DNA from: Alphaproteobacteria bacterium
Lineage (GTDB): Bacteria; Pseudomonadota; Alphaproteobacteria; Rhodobacterales; Rhodobacteraceae
NCBI GenBank assembly: GCA_030427145.1
Contig: JAUHWT010000011.1
Span: forward strand, 1 to 64,000
Length of the DNA: 64,000 bases
Direction of reading: 5' to 3'
Made by a program: the position numbers and the translations under genes
Shown: piece after piece, positions 1 to 7,529 of the stretch
Layout: every line of letters starts with the position of its first letter
Numbering within the stretch: position 1 is the stretch's first letter
Notes under the pieces: model-generated
Databases searched by the model: none
What the model was told of the DNA's origin: nothing
What the model saw: the letters and a program-made list of their open reading frames with translations, nothing else

Positions 1-1
1 G

Positions 2-30
2 TGAACTGGCCCCCATTTCGACCGGACACC
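2..30 (+). repeat. IS left terminal inverted repeat
   Basis: This is the outer end of the IS. It reads TGAACTGG, then CCCCCATTTC, then GACCGGACACC, and pairs imperfectly with the reverse complement of 1283-1310. Confidence 0.85.
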
Positions 31-75
31 TTGGCTTGACCAAGGAGGCTTAAGGATAGCCTTAAGCACATTCTG

Positions 76-453
76 ATGTCTGAGATTGAAATAATTACCG
101 ATGGCGGCCGCCGTCGGCGCTGGTCTGCGGCAGAGAAGCTGCGGATCGTGGAAGAGACAATGTTTGAGGGGGAGAGCATTTCAGCCGTTGCGCGTCGCAA
201 TGGCGTGGCTCCCAATCTGCTGTATCGTTGGCGCAAGCTCATGCTCGAAGGAGGAAGCATCGCCGTGGCCGCAGATGATAGCGTCACCGGGAACAGGACG
301 GTCCGTGATATGGAAGCTCGTATCCGAGAACTTGAACGCCAGCTCGGGCGCAAGACGCTCGAGAACGAAATCCTGAAGGAAGCGCTGGAAAAGAGCCGCT
401 CAAAAAAACCGACCTTGCTTGCGCAATCGCTCAGACGGGACGGTTCCCCATGA
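76..453 (+). CDS. IS3-family transposase OrfA
   Basis: This 125-residue protein is the DNA-binding half of the transposase. Residues 14-60 form the HTH_Tnp_1 domain (RRRWSAAEKLRIVEET, then AVARRNGVAPNLLYRWRK). Residues 76-110 form a leucine-zipper-like coiled coil (MEARIRELERQLGRKTLENE) used for multimerisation. An A7 run near the 3' end sets up a -1 shift into OrfB. The reading frame ends in an ATGA overlap with the OrfB start, so OrfB could also be made by reinitiation. The length is typical of IS2-group OrfA. Confidence 0.93.
   Translation: MSEIEIITDGGRRRRWSAAEKLRIVEETMFEGESISAVARRNGVAPNLLYRWRKLMLEGGSIAVAADDSVTGNRTVRDMEARIRELERQLGRKTLENEILKEALEKSRSKKPTLLAQSLRRDGSP
402..408 (+). other. Programmed -1 frameshift site (A AAA AAA)
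   Basis: Seven adenines sit in OrfA phase as A-AAA-AAA, the canonical X XXY YYZ slippery heptamer. The -1 frame after it is open without stops through the OrfB ATG at 450, so a slip gives a continuous OrfAB fusion. IS3 elements are known to make active transposase this way; use of this site here is inferred. Confidence 0.8.
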
Positions 454-1283
454 AGGCGGTGGCAACGACATTGGGGGTGTCCCGTTCCAACCTGCATGTC
501 CGGGTGAACGGGAACGCAAAGCCGCGTCGGGGCTACCATAAAGCCCAGGACGCGGTGGTCCTGCCGCGCATCCAGGCGTTGGTGGCGAGGCGCCCGACCT
601 ATGGATACCGCCGAATTACCGCCATTCTGAACCGGCAGCTGCGTTCTGAAGGCCTTCCTGCGGTCAATCACAAGCGGGTTTACCGGATCATGGAGCGCAA
701 CAACCTGCTGCTACAGCGATCCGGCTATGATCGACCCGAGCGCACCCACGATGGCAAAGTCATCATGATGCGGTCGAACCTGCGTTGGTGTAGCGATGGC
801 CTGGAGTTCGCTTGCTGGAACGGCGATATCATCCGCCTGGCTTTCCTCATTGATGCCCACGACCGCGAGATCATCTCGTGGCGGGCTGTGGCGAATGCCG
901 GGATCAGCGGGTCGGATGTGCGCGACATGCTGCTCGAAGCTGTCGAACGGAGGTTCAGCACACACCGCACCCCGGAACAGGTAGAGGTGCTGTCCGACAA
1001 CGGCAGCGCCTACACTGCCAAAGAAACCCGCATCTTTGCGCAACAACTCGGCCTGAAATCCTGCTTCACGCCGGTCAAAAGCCCGCAATCCAACGGTATG
1101 TCAGAGGCTTTTGTGAAGACGCTAAAGCGCGACTACGTCCGCGTGAATCCATTGCCCAACGCCAAAACCGTGCTGCCATTGATAGGAGACTGGATCGAAG
1201 ACTATAACGAGAACCACCCACACAGCGGCCTAAAATGGAAATCGCCTCGCGAGTTCATCAGAGCCAAAACCGAAACCGCTTAG
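450..1283 (+). CDS. IS3-family transposase OrfB (DDE integrase domain)
   Basis: This 277-residue protein is the catalytic half of the transposase. An HTH_21-like region near residues 48-90 (RRPTYGYRRITAILNRQL) precedes an rve/RNase-H fold. The DDE triad is visible: the Asp in RWCSDGLEF, the Asp in LSDNGSAY, and the Glu in NGMSEAFVKTLKRDY. The C-terminus has the usual YNENHPHSGLKWKSPREF block. The start overlaps the OrfA stop by 4 bp and the stop touches the right inverted repeat. No frameshift or missing catalytic residue is seen. Confidence 0.94.
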   Translation: MKAVATTLGVSRSNLHVRVNGNAKPRRGYHKAQDAVVLPRIQALVARRPTYGYRRITAILNRQLRSEGLPAVNHKRVYRIMERNNLLLQRSGYDRPERTHDGKVIMMRSNLRWCSDGLEFACWNGDIIRLAFLIDAHDREIISWRAVANAGISGSDVRDMLLEAVERRFSTHRTPEQVEVLSDNGSAYTAKETRIFAQQLGLKSCFTPVKSPQSNGMSEAFVKTLKRDYVRVNPLPNAKTVLPLIGDWIEDYNENHPHSGLKWKSPREFIRAKTETA

Positions 1284-1310
1284 GTGTCCGCTGAAACGGG
1301 GGCAGCTTCA
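1283..1310 (-). repeat. IS right terminal inverted repeat
   Basis: Read on the minus strand it is TGAAGCTG, CCCCCGTTTC, AGCGGACACC, matching the left end except for a few substitutions and one length difference. It begins on the last base of the OrfB stop codon, which is normal for compact IS3 elements. Confidence 0.85.
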
Positions 1311-1592
1311 AATGGTTTCCTCGGGCGGTAATTGCCTGACAGACATTGTAGGGTGCGAATTGTCTGGGTGGAAGTCCAATGGGCTCTACAAACTTCACCT
1401 CAACACATAGAGGATCGCGACCGGACCGGGGTGGGAGCATCGCTCCCGCCCTAGGGGCGGGTCGGGCGCGATCCGGCGTAAACGCCCGGCGGTACGGTTG
1501 AACGGGGCGTGGTTTTGCTGCGGGTGGTAATTCTTCGTGGAACCGGTTTAATTCCCGGAAGTTGAACACCACACGACCGGGGAGACGGATAT
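1311..1592. other. Intergenic region between IS and DUF808 gene
   Basis: No convincing gene is present. The stretch holds a GC-rich hairpin around 1433-1448 (GGGAGC-ATC-GCTCCC) and two similar short words, GGGCGGTAATT near 1325 and GGGTGGTAATT near 1521. It probably carries the promoter of the downstream gene. I cannot tell whether the IS interrupted a gene here. Confidence 0.5.
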
Positions 1593-2579
1593 TTGGCTAC
1601 GGGACTGATTGCGCTTCTGGATGATGTGGTGGCGATTGCCAAGGTGGCGGCGGCGTCGCTGGATGATGTGGCGGCGAATGCGGCCAAGGCAGGGGCGAAA
1701 TCCGCAGGCGTTGTGATTGACGATGCCGCGGTGACGCCACGCTACGTGGTGGGGTTTGCGGCCGAGCGCGAGTTGCCGATTGTGGCACGGATCGCGAAAG
1801 GATCGCTGAAGAACAAGCTGATTTTCCTGTTACCTGCGGCGATGATTTTGAGTGTCGTCGCGCCCTGGGTCATCACGCCGCTCCTGATGCTTGGCGGCAT
1901 GTATTTATGTTACGAGGGGGCGGAGAAGGTGTTTGAGGCCTTCTTCCACGACGCGGCCCACAAGCATGAGGAGGCCGTGGGCGTCGCCGGTCTGTCACCC
2001 GAGGAGCTGGAAGAAAAAAAGGTCAACGGAGCGATCCGTACCGATTTTATTCTCTCGGCGGAGATCATGGCGATTGCGCTTGCCAATATTCCCGAGGCGG
2101 GATTTGTCGGAAAAGCGGCGGCTTTGGCCCTGGTGGGCGCGGGCATTACGGTTGCGGTATACGGCGCCGTGGCGCTGATCGTGAAGGCCGATGACGTGGG
2201 CGTGGCGCTGGCCGCGAAGAAGGGGCCGGGCGTGTTTCGGGCGGCCCTGCGCGGGTTTGGGCGTGGTCTGGTGACTTTCATGCCGCATTTTCTCAAGGCG
2301 CTGGCCATTATTGGCACGGCGGCCATGGTCTGGGTCGGCGGCGGTATTCTGATCCACGGGCTGGAGGTCTACGGCGTTTCGGGGCCGGAGCATGTCATTC
2401 ACGACATTGCGGTAGCGCTTGCCGGTGTGGTGCCGGAGACGTTCAGGGGCGCCGTGGAATGGCTCACCGTCGCAGCGGCGTCCGGACTGTTTGGTCTGGC
2501 CGCGGGTGCGGTGCTGATCCCGGTGGTCGAGCATTTGGTGGCACCCGTCGCGAAACGGGTGCTGCCGAAAAAGTCGTGA
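1593..2579 (+). CDS. DUF808 family inner membrane protein (YedI-like)
   Basis: This 328-residue membrane protein begins MATGLIALLDDVVAIAKVAA, the signature start of the DUF808/YedI family, whose function is unknown. Several hydrophobic segments are visible (about residues 75-105, 145-165, 180-205, 235-265 and 295-320). The stretch GGMYLCYEGAEKVFE is typical of the family. The start codon is TTG, chosen because GGGGAG lies about 8 bp upstream and the family begins at this residue. The gene converges on the next one with an 11-bp gap. Confidence 0.88.
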   Translation: MATGLIALLDDVVAIAKVAAASLDDVAANAAKAGAKSAGVVIDDAAVTPRYVVGFAAERELPIVARIAKGSLKNKLIFLLPAAMILSVVAPWVITPLLMLGGMYLCYEGAEKVFEAFFHDAAHKHEEAVGVAGLSPEELEEKKVNGAIRTDFILSAEIMAIALANIPEAGFVGKAAALALVGAGITVAVYGAVALIVKADDVGVALAAKKGPGVFRAALRGFGRGLVTFMPHFLKALAIIGTAAMVWVGGGILIHGLEVYGVSGPEHVIHDIAVALAGVVPETFRGAVEWLTVAAASGLFGLAAGAVLIPVVEHLVAPVAKRVLPKKS

Positions 2580-2591
2580 GCCGCAGTTGTT

Positions 2592-3125
2592 TTAGTAGAG
2601 GCCGAGGAAGGACAGGCTGCCCGCTTTACGGGTCCGGTCCGGCGTGAGCCATTTGCGGGACGGCAGACCGTGCTCGCGGGCCGAAAACGGCTTGATGTTT
2701 GGATCCGGCATAACGCGGCCGGCGCTTTCCCAGGTGATGTAGAGGTGGTCGGCCGGATCAAATCCGGCGGCCTTCTGCTCGGAGAAGGCAAGATAGAAAC
2801 GGTTCCAGCCCTGCTCCACGAGCGCTTCGGGAGAAATTTCCCCGATCAGGCTTATGGCCTCGTTCGCCGAATCCGTGACCTGACGCGCCCAGGACAGGCG
2901 TGTATTTTCAACGCAGGTGATGTCGATCCCGTGGTCGGGCAGTTCAGCCACTGAACCGTCCGGAAACCGGAACTGGGGATCGCCGCCAAGGGAAACGAGG
3001 TCCGCGTCCCTGACGGCGTCTATCACTGCGGGAATGTCAGAGGGTCGCCAGGCCAACTCAAACCTGTCAGCATGCGCCCGTTCCAGAACCTGTCTGGCCA
3101 AAGAAGTATTCTGTAATATCAACAA
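2592..3125 (-). CDS. Hypothetical protein (177 aa)
   Basis: I do not recognise this protein. It is soluble, has no signal peptide or obvious membrane segment, and is mixed alpha/beta in composition. Notable segments are VSLGGDPQFRFPDGS and the C-terminal LPSRKWLTPDRTRKAG. The likely start is a TTG at 3125 with GGGTGGAA upstream; a second TTG follows directly. It is convergent with the DUF808 gene and faces a long sparsely coding stretch upstream. Codon use looks like its neighbours, so it is probably a real gene. Confidence 0.65.
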   Translation of the reverse strand: MLILQNTSLARQVLERAHADRFELAWRPSDIPAVIDAVRDADLVSLGGDPQFRFPDGSVAELPDHGIDITCVENTRLSWARQVTDSANEAISLIGEISPEALVEQGWNRFYLAFSEQKAAGFDPADHLYITWESAGRVMPDPNIKPFSAREHGLPSRKWLTPDRTRKAGSLSFLGLY

Positions 3126-3442
3126 TACAATTCCACCCGAATCCTGAATCAGTTTTTAACACAATGATGTCAACTTGGCGAGACTCCGCCGATCGCGAAA
3201 ATATGTCTGGGTTTTTCGTACCGGGTATTCCGATAATTTTGGAAAGTTAAAGAAAATAAGAAATACAGTTGGTTGCGTCAGGGTTTTAATACGGTTTGTC
3301 GTTTCGGCCGCTACACGGGGAATCAGTTCCTGGTCGCCGTGTAACGCATCCGTGAAAACATTATGACCCGGTCACGGGAGTGCCGCAACCGGGTCAGTGG
3401 CCATTTGCTTTGGGAGCAGTTTTGGGAAAAATGGCCGGGAGT
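3126..3442. other. Gene-poor region with a 9-bp inverted repeat
   Basis: This stretch is more AT-rich than its surroundings and shows no supported gene. It contains a perfect inverted repeat with arms TGACCCGGT (3364-3372) and ACCGGGTCA (3388-3396) around a 15-base loop. The repeat lies downstream of the small minus-strand gene at 3443 and could terminate it, although no long T-run follows. Confidence 0.5.
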
Positions 3443-3703
3443 TTAAATTTTTCTGTCGGTCTCTGCCGTCAGTGCCGCCTGTGGTTTCAGGCTCTCGATG
3501 TAGCCGTTGGAGCGTTCCGCTCCTTTGGTTTCGGAAACATAGGCGCGACCATACTGGTCGTAGAAGGTGAAGTTGCCGGTCTCTCCAATCGATGACACCG
3601 GTTTTTCAACCCCGGTTTCATCGGTGAACGCGGGCGTGAGCGCGTCCGGTCCCCTTGTTATTGCCGATACTGACTGTACCGTGCGTCCGGTTGAATCCAT
3701 CAT
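3443..3703 (-). CDS. Small hypothetical protein (86 aa)
   Basis: This unrecognised protein is hydrophilic and lacks a signal peptide or membrane segment. The middle contains NFTFYDQYGRAYVSETKGAE, which looks like a small beta-rich fold or fragment. It starts with two consecutive ATG codons; only a weak GGGA lies upstream. It sits alone between sparse intergenic stretches and the SDR gene on the other strand. Coding status is moderately likely from codon bias; no function is proposed. Confidence 0.5.
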   Translation of the reverse strand: MMDSTGRTVQSVSAITRGPDALTPAFTDETGVEKPVSSIGETGNFTFYDQYGRAYVSETKGAERSNGYIESLKPQAALTAETDRKI

Positions 3704-3920
3704 TACATGTATTCCCGTCTTTACTTGCGGATACCGGGGTACATGACGCTATGCTCAAATAAAAGATTAACGTTCCTTCACCATTAAGCGGCATTTACCG
3801 TGGTTTGGTCTGAAGGGCGGTTGTCCCCATATCTCCGTCCACCGGTGTGCGCTTCCGGTTGCGGAGGCCGGCAATGCTGCATAGCCTGTCCGCGAAATTT
3901 GCATACAGGGGGTAACACCG
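3704..3920. promoter_or_regulatory. Divergent intergenic region, no gene seen
   Basis: This region separates the small minus-strand gene from the SDR and must hold both promoters. AGGGGG lies about 9 bp before the SDR ATG and acts as its ribosome binding site. No clear operator was seen. Confidence 0.45.
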
Positions 3921-4700
3921 ATGGATCTTGGTATCAGGGGGCGCAGCGCGATTGTCTGCGCCGGGTCGCGCGGACTGGGCCGGGGATGTGCGGAGGCGCT
4001 GGCCGAGGCGGGGGTCGATCTGGTCCTGAACGCCCGCAATGCCGACGTGCTGGAGCAGACGGCTGGCGATTTGCGCAACGGCTACGGCGTCAACGTGACG
4101 GCCGTGGCCGCGGATATCACGACGCCCGATGGACGCGAGCGGGTTCTGGCCGCGGCACCGGATGCGGATATTCTTGTCAACAACGCGGGCGGTCCGCCGC
4201 CGGGCATGTGGAGTGACTGGTCGCGCGACGATTTTGTTGCCGCGCTCGACGCGAACATGCTGGCACCGATTGCCATGATGCAGGCTCTTCTGCCGGGCAT
4301 GTGTGACCGGGGCTGGGGCCGTGTGGTCAACATTACGTCCGCATCGGTCAAGTCGCCGATTGGCGTTTTGGGGCTGTCAAACTCCGCGCGTGCGGGGTTG
4401 ACCGGGTTTGTCGCCGGGACCAGCCGCCAGGTCGCGCCGAAGGGTGTGGTCATCAACAACCTTCTGCCAGGAATTCATGCGACTGACCGGGCCGACAGCC
4501 TCGATGGCGGTGTCGCGAAGTCCGAGGGCATTACCATCGAGGAGGCCCGGAAACGTCGGGAGCAGGGCATTCCGGCGCGGCGGTATGGCAGTGCGAAAGA
4601 GTTTGGGGCGACCTGTGCCTTCATGTGTTCGCAGCATGCCGGGTTCATGATCGGTCAGAACATTCTGCTTGATGGCGGGGCGTTCAACAGCACGATCTGA
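3921..4700 (+). CDS. SDR-family protein, atypical (lacks YxxxK)
   Basis: This 259-residue protein has a Rossmann fold resembling 3-oxoacyl-ACP reductases. The nucleotide-binding region reads GSRGLGRG (about residues 15-22) rather than the strict TGxxxGxG, and NNAGG is present near 90. The catalytic serine region is present (ITSASVK), but the YxxxK positions are Ser153 and Arg157 in LSNSARAGL. A subgroup of BKR-like SDRs is known to lack the canonical tetrad, so this is probably a family trait rather than decay. Substrate and activity cannot be inferred. It is transcribed in the same direction as the ABC ATPase 76 bp downstream. Confidence 0.82.
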   Translation: MDLGIRGRSAIVCAGSRGLGRGCAEALAEAGVDLVLNARNADVLEQTAGDLRNGYGVNVTAVAADITTPDGRERVLAAAPDADILVNNAGGPPPGMWSDWSRDDFVAALDANMLAPIAMMQALLPGMCDRGWGRVVNITSASVKSPIGVLGLSNSARAGLTGFVAGTSRQVAPKGVVINNLLPGIHATDRADSLDGGVAKSEGITIEEARKRREQGIPARRYGSAKEFGATCAFMCSQHAGFMIGQNILLDGGAFNSTI

Positions 4701-4741
4701 TACTTGCCTCACATGCCTTCGGTTGTTATTTGCGCCAATGA

Positions 4742-4758
4742 CTGATTGATTTAATCAG
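4742..4758. promoter_or_regulatory. Inverted repeat upstream of ABC ATPase gene
   Basis: Arms CTGATT (4742-4747) and AATCAG (4753-4758) flank a 5-base spacer, 18 bp before the ATPase ATG. It could be an operator or a short hairpin; the sequence alone does not decide. Confidence 0.35.
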
Positions 4759-4776
4759 ATATGAGGTGCGCGATCC

Positions 4777-5904
4777 ATGACTGAGCCGGCACAGATGCCA
4801 GAGGTCGTCCTGTCCGTCAGCGACATTCATCACGATTACGGTGATGGTGCGGTGCTGGATGGGGTGTCCCTGGATCTGCGTCAGGGTGAGGTGACCTGTC
4901 TGCTGGGGCCTTCGGGCTGCGGCAAGTCTACGCTTCTGCGGATTGCGGCGGGTGTCGAGCGTCAGGTGTCGGGCACGGTTGAGGTCAATGGCGAACTGGT
5001 CTCCGGGCCACATCTTCATGTTCCGCCAGAGGGGCGGGGCATCGGCCTGATGTTCCAGGACTTCGCGCTCTTTCCGCACCTGACGGTCAGCCGAAACGTG
5101 GCCTTTGGAATGAACGGGGCAACCACGGCGCGGAAGGCAAAGGTCGAGGAACTGCTCGAACGGGTTGGGCTTGGCGGCTATGGCGACCGGTATCCCCATC
5201 AGCTCTCAGGCGGTGAGCAGCAGCGGGTGGCACTGGTGCGGGCGCTGGCGCCTGGGCCGTCAATCCTGCTGATGGATGAGCCGTTTTCGGGGCTCGATAA
5301 CCGTCTTCGGGACGGCATCCGGGACCAGACGCTGGAGATTCTGCGCGAAGAGGGCACGGCGGTGATGCTGGTGACCCATGAGCCGGAGGAGGCCATGCGC
5401 ATGGCCGACCAGATCGCCCTGATGCGTGGCGGGCGCATATTGCAGGTGGGAGGGCCGTACAACATCTACAACGCGCCCGTGGACCGTAAGGCGGCGGAGT
5501 TCTTCTCCGACGTGAATGTCATTCACGGCGTGGTGCGTGATTTCCAGACGGAAACACCGTTTGGCCAGTTTCTGACACCCGGTTTGACGGATAACGCGGA
5601 TGTTGAGATCATCATCCGGCCGCAGCATCTGAAAATGGATTTCGACCGCAATGGGCGCGGCCCGCTCCCCACGGCGTCGGATGGGATTCCCGCGCGTGGC
5701 AAGGTCACGCGGGCGCGGTTTATGGGCAATCTTAGCATTGTTGACCTCGAAATGGACCACGATGGCTCACCGCTCAAGGCCACGATCCCCGGTGTTTTTC
5801 TGCCCAAGCCCGGCACTCCTCTGTGGCTCTCACTGAGGCGGGACCGGTGTTTTGTGTTCCCCTGCGAGAAGCAGAGCCGGGTGGAAAATCCTTATTTTGC
5901 GTGA
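4777..5904 (+). CDS. ABC transporter ATP-binding protein (FbpC/PotA-like)
   Basis: This 375-residue ATPase subunit resembles those of ferric-iron or polyamine importers. Visible motifs are Walker A GPSGCGKST (about residues 46-54), the Q-loop, the signature LSGGEQQR, Walker B ILLMDEPFSGLD and the switch histidine in VTHEPEEA. The C-terminal third (about 245-375) is a TOBE-like domain (IIIRPQHLKM, then RARFMGNLSIVDLE). The start ATG follows GAGGTGCGCGATCC. No permease or binding protein is adjacent: tatABC follows and an SDR precedes, so partners must be encoded elsewhere and the substrate is unknown. Confidence 0.88.
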   Translation: MTEPAQMPEVVLSVSDIHHDYGDGAVLDGVSLDLRQGEVTCLLGPSGCGKSTLLRIAAGVERQVSGTVEVNGELVSGPHLHVPPEGRGIGLMFQDFALFPHLTVSRNVAFGMNGATTARKAKVEELLERVGLGGYGDRYPHQLSGGEQQRVALVRALAPGPSILLMDEPFSGLDNRLRDGIRDQTLEILREEGTAVMLVTHEPEEAMRMADQIALMRGGRILQVGGPYNIYNAPVDRKAAEFFSDVNVIHGVVRDFQTETPFGQFLTPGLTDNADVEIIIRPQHLKMDFDRNGRGPLPTASDGIPARGKVTRARFMGNLSIVDLEMDHDGSPLKATIPGVFLPKPGTPLWLSLRRDRCFVFPCEKQSRVENPYFA

Positions 5905-5939
5905 TTCCCGTGTGCGTTAATGCTGATTCGGGTTTGAAT

Positions 5940-5954
5940 GCGTCTTAAAGACGC
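5940..5954. promoter_or_regulatory. 15-bp palindrome upstream of tatA
   Basis: GCGTCTT and AAGACGC flank one central A, giving a perfect odd-length palindrome about 68 bp before the tatA ATG. It lies in the only promoter-sized gap before tatABC, so it may be an operator; it could also be the terminator stem of the ATPase gene, though no T-run follows. Confidence 0.4.
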
Positions 5955-6022
5955 CATATGTAGACGGTAAATGGATCTGAGCGCCAAAAAGGCGGTTGTG
6001 GTCCGCCCTGGGAGTTAGAGAC

Positions 6023-6238
6023 ATGCTTAACAATATCGGACCTGCGGGTCTTCTTCTCATCGCCATCGTGGTGCTGGTTCTGTTTGGACGTGGCAAGATC
6101 GCGAACCTGATGGGTGAGGTTGGCAAGGGAATTACCAGCTTCAAACGTGGCATCAAGGAAGGCACCGACGAGATCGAGAACGCCTCCAAAGCCTCCGACG
6201 ACGCGCGTGACATCACGCCCGAGAAGGAAAAAGTCTAA
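6023..6238 (+). CDS. tatA: Sec-independent protein translocase TatA
   Basis: This 71-residue protein polymerises to form the channel of the twin-arginine translocase. It has the TatA layout: one N-terminal membrane helix ([14 protein letters not shown]), the hinge [17 protein letters not shown], an amphipathic helix, and a charged tail. I start at the ATG at 6023 because it has GGGAG and TTAGAG upstream and gives the family's N-terminus; a GTG 27 bp upstream would add nine residues untypical of TatA. tatB and tatC follow directly. Confidence 0.93.
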   Translation: MLNNIGPAGLLLIAIVVLVLFGRGKIANLMGEVGKGITSFKRGIKEGTDEIENASKASDDARDITPEKEKV

Positions 6239-6270
6239 GTCCTGACACTGGTTCGGGCGGGGCCTGATAC

Positions 6271-6672
6271 ATGTTCGACATTGGTTGGTCGGAACTGGTA
6301 CTTATTGCCATTGTGGCGCTGATCGTGGTTGGCCCTAAAGAGCTTCCCGGTCTGTTTCGCACGGTGGGTCAATACGCCGGCAAGGCCCGTGGCATGGCGC
6401 GGGAATTTCAGCGCTCCATGGAGCAGGCGGCAAATGAAAGCGGCCTGAAAGAGGCGGCGGATGGCCTTAAATCCGTCGATCGGCTCAACCTGAACTCCGC
6501 GACGAGTTCGGCCCGGAAATACGCCGAGAACACCATCAAGGGCAACAAACCGGACAACAGCACCACCGCGGCCCCGGCGAAGGCCGACAGCGGTGAGGCA
6601 GAGGCTCCGGCAACAACGCCCGCACCATCGGAAGCACAGGCCAAAGAGCCGGCTGGAACCGACAGCAAATGA
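6271..6672 (+). CDS. tatB: Sec-independent protein translocase TatB
   Basis: This 133-residue protein is the signal-peptide receptor partner of TatC. It starts MFDIGWSELVLIAIVALIVV, with the Glu in the first membrane helix and GPKELP at the hinge, both diagnostic for TatB over TatA. An amphipathic region (QYAGKARGMAREFQRSMEQAAN) follows, then a low-complexity Ala/Pro/Glu tail. The stop overlaps the tatC start as ATGA, implying coupled translation. Confidence 0.95.
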   Translation: MFDIGWSELVLIAIVALIVVGPKELPGLFRTVGQYAGKARGMAREFQRSMEQAANESGLKEAADGLKSVDRLNLNSATSSARKYAENTIKGNKPDNSTTAAPAKADSGEAEAPATTPAPSEAQAKEPAGTDSK

Positions 6673-7529
6673 ACAAAGACGATATTGACGACTCGACAGC
6701 CCCGCTGATCGAGCATCTGGCCGAGTTGCGCACGCGGCTGATCTGGTCGGTTTCCGCTTTTGCGGTCTGCATGATCCTCTGTTTCATGGTCGCCGGTCCG
6801 ATTTTTAACTTCCTGGCCCGTCCGTTGCAGCAGCTTCTGATCGCCAACGGTCAGGAGCCGGACCTGATTTTTACCGGGCTGCAGCAGGGCTTCATGACGC
6901 AGATCCGGATTTCGGTGTTTGGCGGCTTCTGTCTGGCATTCCCGGTTATCGGGTTTCAGCTTTGGCGGTTTGTTGCGCCGGGGCTGTACCGGCAGGAGAA
7001 AAACGCGTTCCTGCCGTTCCTGCTCGCTTCGCCAGCACTGTTTCTGCTTGGCGCGGCGTTTGCGTATTACGTGGTCCTGCCGCTGGCCTTTGACTTCTTC
7101 CTCGGCTATCAGCAGTTCGACGACAGCGGCAACATGGTCCAGGATGATGTTAACATTCAGTTCCTGGGTACGATCAACGAATACCTTGGTCTGACCATGA
7201 AATTCGTGATCGCATTTGGCCTGTGTTTCCAACTGCCGGTACTTCTGACCCTGATGGGGAAGGCCGAGCTTGTCTCGGCCAAAGGGCTGGGCGACATGCG
7301 CAAATATGCGGTGGTGGGCATTCTGGTGCTCGCCGCGCTGGTGACGCCGCCGGATGTGGTGACCCAGGTGATCCTGTTTACGGTTGTCTACGGACTCTAT
7401 GAGGTGTCGATTTTCCTCGTGAGGATCGTGGAAAAGAGGCGTGAGGCTTCTCTCAAGGCGCAGGGCCTTTGGGACGAGGAACTGCATGGTTCCGGGTCAA
7501 CCGAGCCCGCGGCGAAGGATCAGGCGTAA
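6669..7529 (+). CDS. tatC: Sec-independent protein translocase TatC
   Basis: This 286-residue polytopic protein binds twin-arginine signal peptides in the inner membrane. It has the conserved N-terminus HLAELRTRLIWS, the first-loop FMTQIRISVFGGFCLAFPV, and six predicted membrane helices. It overlaps tatB by 4 bp and the next gene by one base. Its C-terminal tail after the last helix is charged and about 40 residues long. A candidate Tat substrate, PhoD, is encoded at 22360. Confidence 0.96.
   Translation: MNKDDIDDSTAPLIEHLAELRTRLIWSVSAFAVCMILCFMVAGPIFNFLARPLQQLLIANGQEPDLIFTGLQQGFMTQIRISVFGGFCLAFPVIGFQLWRFVAPGLYRQEKNAFLPFLLASPALFLLGAAFAYYVVLPLAFDFFLGYQQFDDSGNMVQDDVNIQFLGTINEYLGLTMKFVIAFGLCFQLPVLLTLMGKAELVSAKGLGDMRKYAVVGILVLAALVTPPDVVTQVILFTVVYGLYEVSIFLVRIVEKRREASLKAQGLWDEELHGSGSTEPAAKDQA

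Larger units (their letters stand above)
2..1310 (+). mobile_element. IS3-family insertion sequence, IS2 group, apparently complete
   Basis: Two overlapping transposase frames are bounded by imperfect terminal inverted repeats at 2-30 and 1283-1310. Both ends carry TGAA outward and GGACACC inward, with a CCCCC(A/G)TTTC core. The OrfB sequence resembles the IS2 transposase (RWCSDG, LTDNGS-like and ESFVKT-like motifs), which places it in the IS2 group. Both frames and the frameshift site are intact, so the copy may be active. The left flank lies outside the window, so the target duplication cannot be confirmed. The five bases after the right end are AATGG and the single base before the left end is G, which fits a 5-bp duplication but proves little. 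Confidence 0.93.

Noticed and set aside
5996-6022. Nine extra N-terminal residues for TatA from a GTG start
   Set aside because: TatA normally begins a few residues before its membrane helix, and the ATG at 6023 has the better ribosome binding site.
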